64,000 nucleotides of DNA, taken from Calycina herbarum (lineage: Eukaryota; Ascomycota; Leotiomycetes; Helotiales; Pezizellaceae). The position numbers and the translations under genes were made by a program. Shown in pieces: positions 58,501 through 64,000 of this stretch. The DNA is taken from assembly GCA_001414485.1 (NCBI GenBank), contig LLEY01000062.1:186001-250000 (forward strand), written 5' to 3'. Position 1 is the stretch's first letter, and every line of letters begins with the position of its first letter. A model generated the notes under the pieces. That model was not told the origin of the DNA. It made no database searches and saw nothing but the letters and a program-made list of their open reading frames with translations.

Positions 58501-58705
58501 GCAGCTACTAAAGATGGTATCTTAGCAGGCCTCAAAGAATTAGTCTTCGGAAGTAACAACTAACCCTGATGATTTTGGTAAATCAGTATTTAGACGCGGT
58601 CATTAACCAAGTTGATCTTAGGTAATTCTAAATTGTGTCGAACGATGAACAATCTCAGCTCCGAAGATATAGCCGCTAAGAACTCTGCTCTCAGAAATAT
58701 GCCCT
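58501..58705 (+). repeat. Unnamed dispersed repeat, copy A
   Basis: Shares ordered blocks with copy B at 59551-59715: TCTTAGCAGGCCTCAAAGAA, AACCAAGTTGAT, ATGAACAATCTCAGCTC and ATATAGCCGCTAAGAACTCT. Same orientation, about 1.04 kb apart. Copy A looks less mutated. Confidence 0.6.
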
Positions 58706-58830
58706 GTAGTAAGTTAGAACGAGTAAGGAGCGAGATAGAAAGCGAGCAAGAAAATAGTCTAGGGGGCGGGACCGTGGCTAGAACATATGAGCAAATGATC
58801 CATATTTCGAAGTCGACCGCGTTGAATTAA

Positions 58831-59550
58831 TTTGAAGAAGAAGCAAAGTCATGGAAATCGGGAGGGACATCATGTGGCTGTCATTGAGCTCTTGCATGAC
58901 GTCGCCAAAGGTGCTTGCATTCATTTGTTGTGCAAGATAAACTTGAAACGAGAACAACGACTGAATTCATCGAGGATTTGCTCAAAGATTAGGAGAAGTC
59001 ACCAAAACGGGTATCTGGATTTTTTTAGAGATTGAGAGAATAGAGAATAAATTCAAGGAAACCAAAATATCAATGACGTCCCAGTCTTGTCTTGGTCTGC
59101 CCAAGCCCAATGCCACCACCTTTTCAAATAGTGTTTCCCAAAGGCCGTTACTTCGAGAGCTACTGATTTGGCGCCGACTGATATTTCCGACCCATCGTAA
59201 AGAGTCATGCACTTGCGAGCGGAATTACAGGCTCGGTTTGTATGACGATATCAAGATATGTCACTAGGTATCCCCTGATGGCTACGTCAACTTCGCTTAA
59301 AATGTCGTCTAGTCGAGTCATCAGCCACGGCAAATGGCGATCGGTCCAGTTCCGCTCGACATTGATCATCGGTTCCGTATAATTTGAGACGGACTTGGAG
59401 CATGCATGGCGACATGGATTTTGTCTTGGTTGCACTTTGCTTTCCTTTCTTGATCAATCCGTACTGGGTTTGCGCTACTCGGACAAATAAATTCTACTGA
59501 AAGTATCTCCTATCTACTTTCTAATTTCGAAATACAAATTTCCTATTCTT
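58831..59550. other. Sequence between the two repeat copies, origin unknown
   Basis: No recognisable gene. On the minus strand two adjoining open frames (59435-59205 and 59212-58982) lack known motifs. May be the interior of a degraded element bounded by copies A and B. Confidence 0.35.
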
Positions 59551-59715
59551 GGTAGCCACAAGGGGATTGTCTTAGTAGATCTTAAAGAACTAAAATCCAA
59601 TTGATCTCGGTAGATCAGTAGTAATGAACCGAGTTGATTTCTTGTCCCGATTAGAACAATGAACCATGCCAGCTCTGGATATATAGCCGCTCTAAATTCT
59701 GCTCTTACTAGTACC
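59551..59715 (+). repeat. Unnamed dispersed repeat, copy B
   Basis: Diverged direct copy of 58501-58705 with internal deletions. Several differences are C-to-T or G-to-A relative to copy A (AGCAGGCCTC versus AGTAGATCTT). Confidence 0.6.
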
Positions 59716-59759
59716 TTAATAATCTCAGTATTATCAAGCGCAGTTAAGTCTCGAGTTGA

Positions 59760-60122
59760 AGCTTTGAAGTCTTATAAAAAATTATATTACACGCTATCAC
59801 CGTAGTACTATTTAAGTAAAACATTGTTTTATAACTACTATTATTAGTGAAAAAGTAAAAGAATAAGCTCTTATTAACGGAATTAGTACTTATTTAAAAA
59901 AAGAAGTAAATCTAAATATAACTACTATTAAACAAGTATATCTCTCTTACTAATATAGTATCTTTTAATAATAAAATATAGATTTTTCAATCTAGAGTAT
60001 AAGAAGTGTTTCTTACTTATATATTATAATATTACTAGTTCTATAATTAATTTAGACTATATATTCTATTTAAATCTTAATTTCAAATTCTTTAATTATT
60101 AGATTTATTTGTATAATAGTTC
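59760..60122. repeat. AT-rich, RIP-like sequence
   Basis: Very AT-rich with abundant TpA and few CpA/TpG. No frame readable. Probably another RIP-mutated element abutting the LTR. Confidence 0.5.
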
Positions 60123-60485
60123 TGGTTCCAGATCTGCCACGTGACCTTCACCGCCCGGCAGAATCCTGTATATTAGTATTATTCAGAGCTATCTTAGCTC
60201 TTGTAACGGCACGAAACGGATACTACTACAAAAGAGGTATATGGAAGTGCGTTCGATAGAATAACATATCCGAATACTAGGCTCTAATACGAAGGAAAAG
60301 ACTAAATTAGTCTTTCCTGATAGAGAGGAGGCAGCTATTTACAAGAGGTTCGGACAATAGTAAGTCCGGAAGCCATCTGGCTATTCTAAATCCTGAAACA
60401 ACATCCGTATCGTATCCCATTCGGCACGTAGACTCGGCAATTCCAATTCCGATCATTCCGATCAATTCCTGATGGTTCTATCACA
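60123..60485 (-). repeat. Putative 3' LTR of the Gypsy element
   Basis: Defined at its inner edge by a polypurine tract (minus strand AAGGAGGGGGGA, at 60486-60497) followed directly by TGTGATAGAACC, the expected TG start of an LTR. The outer edge is placed where composition changes (TG at 60123, alternative 60110). It is much less AT-rich than both flanks. The second LTR lies outside the window, so the limits are provisional. Confidence 0.55.
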
Positions 60486-63400
60486 TCCCCCCTCCTTGAA
60501 AAGACTCGTCCTCGAGGCTTCGTATTGTCGGTGCGGTATCGGTATAATATCGGTGGGCGGTGTCTATAGGCGGTAGTATTATCGTTTGTGGTTTAAATCG
60601 TAGTTTATTAGTCGTCTTTTATATAACAATAGCGACAAACGAAAGGAGGAGATCTAATTAGCTATCGAGTAGGAGTCGGTAGGCTATAGTAGTATTTATA
60701 GTTTATTCGCTATTACCGTTTATAATAATAGTAATAAATAATAATTATAACACGCTAGCTATTATTATCTGTTATATATTAGTAGCTAACTCGCCCTCGA
60801 TTCTGATTTCTTTTCCTCTTTCCTTTCTAACGAATAATAATAAATTAAACCGTAAGAATAGTCTCTAATCAGGTATATCTTCCTACGCTGACGTCTTTAG
60901 ACATATATTATAACGAAACTCAAACGAACTAAATAAAGATAACTAAGTCTCGAAGGTTAGTATATAGGTAAGAAGTACAGATACGCCGGGTTGTTTACTT
61001 AGAAGTGAACTCGTTACTTATATTAAAGATATTAAATAAGATAATAAGATTAATAACTAAAGTTAAGTATAAAGCTCCTATCTAATAGCAGAAGTGCTAG
61101 TCTTATATAGAACCTTCGTTTATGTTTAGAGTCCTGCTTAGTAGGAGTCTCGAAGATAGAGTCTAACTCTATTTCTAAGGCTTCTTAAAACTAGACTCTA
61201 TTACCTAACTACTCTTAACCGAGTTATATAATATAACTATAATAAGATTCCTAGGATTATATATTCTTTTATATTCAATCCCTCCTTTCTTTTAAGGTTA
61301 TAATAGTATTTATCTTATTAGGTCGTCGTCTAGACTTTACTTATTTATATACTAGTATATGATTTATAACACTATCCTCTTCTTAGCCTAGTATATCTCT
61401 ATACTAGAATACAACTCTAAAATTCGTTATTAGAAAGATATTATCCTTCTCTTATATATAAACATGTCTTTCTCTTATATTAAACGAAAAGAGCGTCTAA
61501 CTCTTACTATATAAATTAAATCTATATAACGTCTAGTAGAGACTTATTCTTTTTATTAAAAACAATCTTATTACTATTTCTTAGAGCTTTCTAAATCCTC
61601 TTAATATTCTAAGTATATTTAGTTAAAAAGATCTTATAATAGTTCTAGTTATCTTAACATTCTACTCTCTAGACCTTAAAAACCTATATATCGATTTTTC
61701 TTTAGCCTTTTACGTAAACAGCTCTCTATTACTTCTCTAAGTCCTTCTCTCTCGAGTCCTCCTCTTAAGTCCTCGTCTTCCTAGTTTCCTACCTTTAAAA
61801 TAGCTCTCTTTATTAAACAGGTACTTTCTAATAATGTCTCTCTATCTAACCTAGGTCTCGAATTCTAGGTAGCTCTAGGTTTTTATTAGTAGAATTCCTA
61901 AAGTTCCTCTAAGTAATAGATAAGGCTCTTCTTTAGTTCCTAAGTATTTTCTAATTATAGATAATCTAACTATTTAATTAAGTATTTAACTTATTCTCTA
62001 ATAAGCTTATAGTTAAGAATCCTCTTAACCTTATACTTAGTATTTAGGTTTACTAGTTGAATTTCTATATATAGAGTAGGTAGTACTCCTAGTAGTACTA
62101 GTTCGAGTAAGGATATATAGAATACTAGATATATATTTATAGTTTTTAGTAGTACTAATTTATAATTCAAAGGTTTTTTAATATATTTGATTTTAAATAG
62201 TCTAAGTTTTTTATAATCTAATTTATTACTTAGTCTTTTTATATTAATGTTTTTTTTATACTTAGTAGACCTTATCTCTCTCTTTTAGTATTAGCTCTTA
62301 ACTATATTATTTATTATAGTAGTATATATTTCTTTTAGCTATAAACTATAAGTCTTTTATAAGTTCTTTATATAACCTCTTAATTTTTAAAACCTAAATA
62401 TAAGTAAGTTAGTTATTAATAGTTATAGATAATAGTTCTTAATACGCTGTTAATTTATACCTAAAGTTAGTATAGAATAACGTAATATATATTATTTCTA
62501 TTACTAAACTATTATAGGTAAACTATACTAGAGGTAGTAGCTCTACCTAGTTGTTTTATTAATAGTTTATATAATAATAAAAGTATATCTTAACTACTTA
62601 ATTTATATATTTGTTTCCTCTATTTATCTAAGAGTGAAAAGCTATAGAAAGCTTTCTTTTTATATCTAATTACTTTATAAGAGCGATTTAAAATTTTAAG
62701 ATAAAGAGTTTATCTCTATCTAAGAGTATTTCTTTAGATAGTCTATATCTTAAGACTACTTCTTTTAAGAACGTAAATACTAATTCCTTAGCTATACTTG
62801 ATTCTATATATAGTACTAGAATTATATATTTTATAAGCCGTTCTATAATAGCTAGGATCAAGTTATACTTAACTTCTATTATCGAGTCTTTAGATTTTAG
62901 TAGCTTAATAATAAAATCCTAAGATATTAATTTCTAAGGTATCTATAGTATTAGAGTAGTATTTATCTATTTATAAGATATATAGTAGAAAGCTTTATTC
63001 CTAGTATAGATGTTATACTCTACTATTACTTCTTTAACTATCGTAGATAACTGATTAATATAGTAGTATTATCTTATCTACTAGAGAGTTCTACGAATTC
63101 CTTAGTAGCTATAAGCAGGTATAGTATAGTATTCTTATACGAACTCTTTTATATATAAGCTAGGAACCTATAGTTTCCCTTTTATATACTAATTATAACC
63201 TTTGTATATACTCTAAATTTTATCTATCTAGATATTATTTATATTTATTACTACTATTTCGTATATAGTAGGTACTAAGTCGCTGTTTTCGTTATATCTT
63301 AATATTACTATGTCGACGTATTTTTTGTTTTCCTTATAGCCTAGTTTCTAGCTTAGAGTATTAGCTCGAGCGTTACTTATACTACTAATATATTAAATAA

Positions 63401-64000
63401 TTATCTTAAATCCTACTAAGGTTTTAGACTACCTAGCTAGGTGTCTTATAATAAGCTCTTTAGTCGTAGTAAATGTTTTTAGATTTAGATAATCGGTAAG
63501 TACTATTACTAGGTATATTATACTCTAGAGATAAATCCTCTATTCTTCGAGAGCTAGAATAATAGCTATTAATTCTTTATTATAAATACTATAGTTCTAT
63601 TATACTATATCGAAAGTTTTTAAGAAATATACTATAAGTATAAGCTTTTCTATTTTATTTAGTTATAGATATATAGCGCCTACTACTATATCTAAGGCGT
63701 CTGTTTCTATTATACTTAGTTTCTTATAATTAAAATTATAATTCTAACGACTCTAATAAACTAGTTAATAGCGGTGATTCGTATTCTACTTAAAGTAGTT
63801 ATTCGGATTCTATTATTAATCGTATATTATAATATTCTTTAAGAAGTGGATTTCTATTATTATTAGTATTCTATACCTTACTAACTTATAACTTGATTCC
63901 TTTGTTTAGCTATAAGTATATAGCGTCTGCTATTATATCAGCGGTATCTATTTTAATCTACGTGTTATATTCTCTAGTTTTAAGCTCTTTATCTATAAGT
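60486..64000 (-). mobile_element. RIP-degraded Ty3/Gypsy retrotransposon, runs off the right edge
   Basis: On the minus strand, ignoring stops, RNase H is readable at about 63710-63330: ETDALDIVVGAIYL, KELIAIILALEE, LTDYLNLKTFTTTKEL and NARANTL, matching the pol order of Ty3/Gypsy. Integrase follows at about 63060-62620: DFIIKLLKSKDSIIEV, IAKELVFTFLKEVVLRYRLS, EILLDRDKLF and LSIAFHSQ. The order RNase H then integrase excludes Ty1/Copia. Many stops interrupt these blocks and CpA/TpG is almost absent, so the element is dead. Reverse transcriptase, protease, gag and the 5' LTR would lie to the right of the window. 62600-60600 is too mutated to read. Confidence 0.82.

Noticed and set aside
58982..59435. 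Two adjoining minus-strand frames between repeat copies A and B as a gene
   Set aside because: No recognisable domain and no splice signals joining them convincingly.

Overview
The window looks like nuclear DNA of a filamentous ascomycete, most probably a leotiomycete (Helotiales/Sclerotiniaceae-like). Evidence: intron-poor genes with short introns (about 45-110 bp, GTAAGT-type donors, CTAAC-like branch sites), conserved fungal housekeeping proteins, families expanded in such fungi (HET, 2EXR-like, BTB, pisatin-demethylase-like P450, secreted GH35 and GH43), and an AT-rich right end whose near-absence of CpA/TpG and excess of TpA is the signature of repeat-induced point mutation (RIP).

Layout, 0-10 kb: a PP2A activator (rrd2-like, minus) is divergent from exosome subunit RRP46. 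An NAD kinase with a long pyrimidine-rich leader follows, then a five-exon 2EXR/F-box-like protein. 10-19 kb is accessory: an intact HET gene with a Cys-rich tail, a relic of a HET C-terminus, a broken HET pseudogene, a 3' fragment of an O-methyltransferase, an intact six-exon cytochrome P450 with an apparent GC-AG intron, and a proline-rich orphan protein.

19-33 kb: a J-domain protein divergent from the phosphoinositide phosphatase FIG4, a secreted GH35 beta-galactosidase with nine exons (one only 10 nt long), a second intact HET protein and mitoribosomal protein uS12m. 33-37 kb is gene-poor and holds a BTB pseudogene with two frame breaks. 37-57 kb is mostly housekeeping or metabolic: a GT15 mannosyltransferase divergent from the mRNA-decay factor PAT1, a TTC27/EMW1-like TPR protein, a secreted GH43 enzyme, an amidase-signature enzyme, a class I glutamine amidotransferase and a vacuolar-type basic amino acid MFS transporter.

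57-64 kb has no intact gene. It holds a 137-bp hAT-like MITE with perfect 11-bp terminal inverted repeats and a perfect 8-bp target duplication, two diverged copies of an unnamed repeat whose differences look RIP-like, and a RIP-degraded Ty3/Gypsy retrotransposon on the minus strand that runs off the right edge. In that element RNase H and integrase are still readable, and the putative 3' LTR and polypurine tract are oddly spared.

Functional links are modest. FIG4 and the VBA-like transporter both act at the vacuole/endosome. The GT15 enzyme and the EMW1-like protein both bear on cell-wall and glycoprotein biogenesis. RRP46 and PAT1 both act in RNA decay. The HET, BTB, OMT and P450 loci form the variable part, with several genes decayed beside intact ones. 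All gene structures are manual splice predictions checked only for reading-frame consistency.
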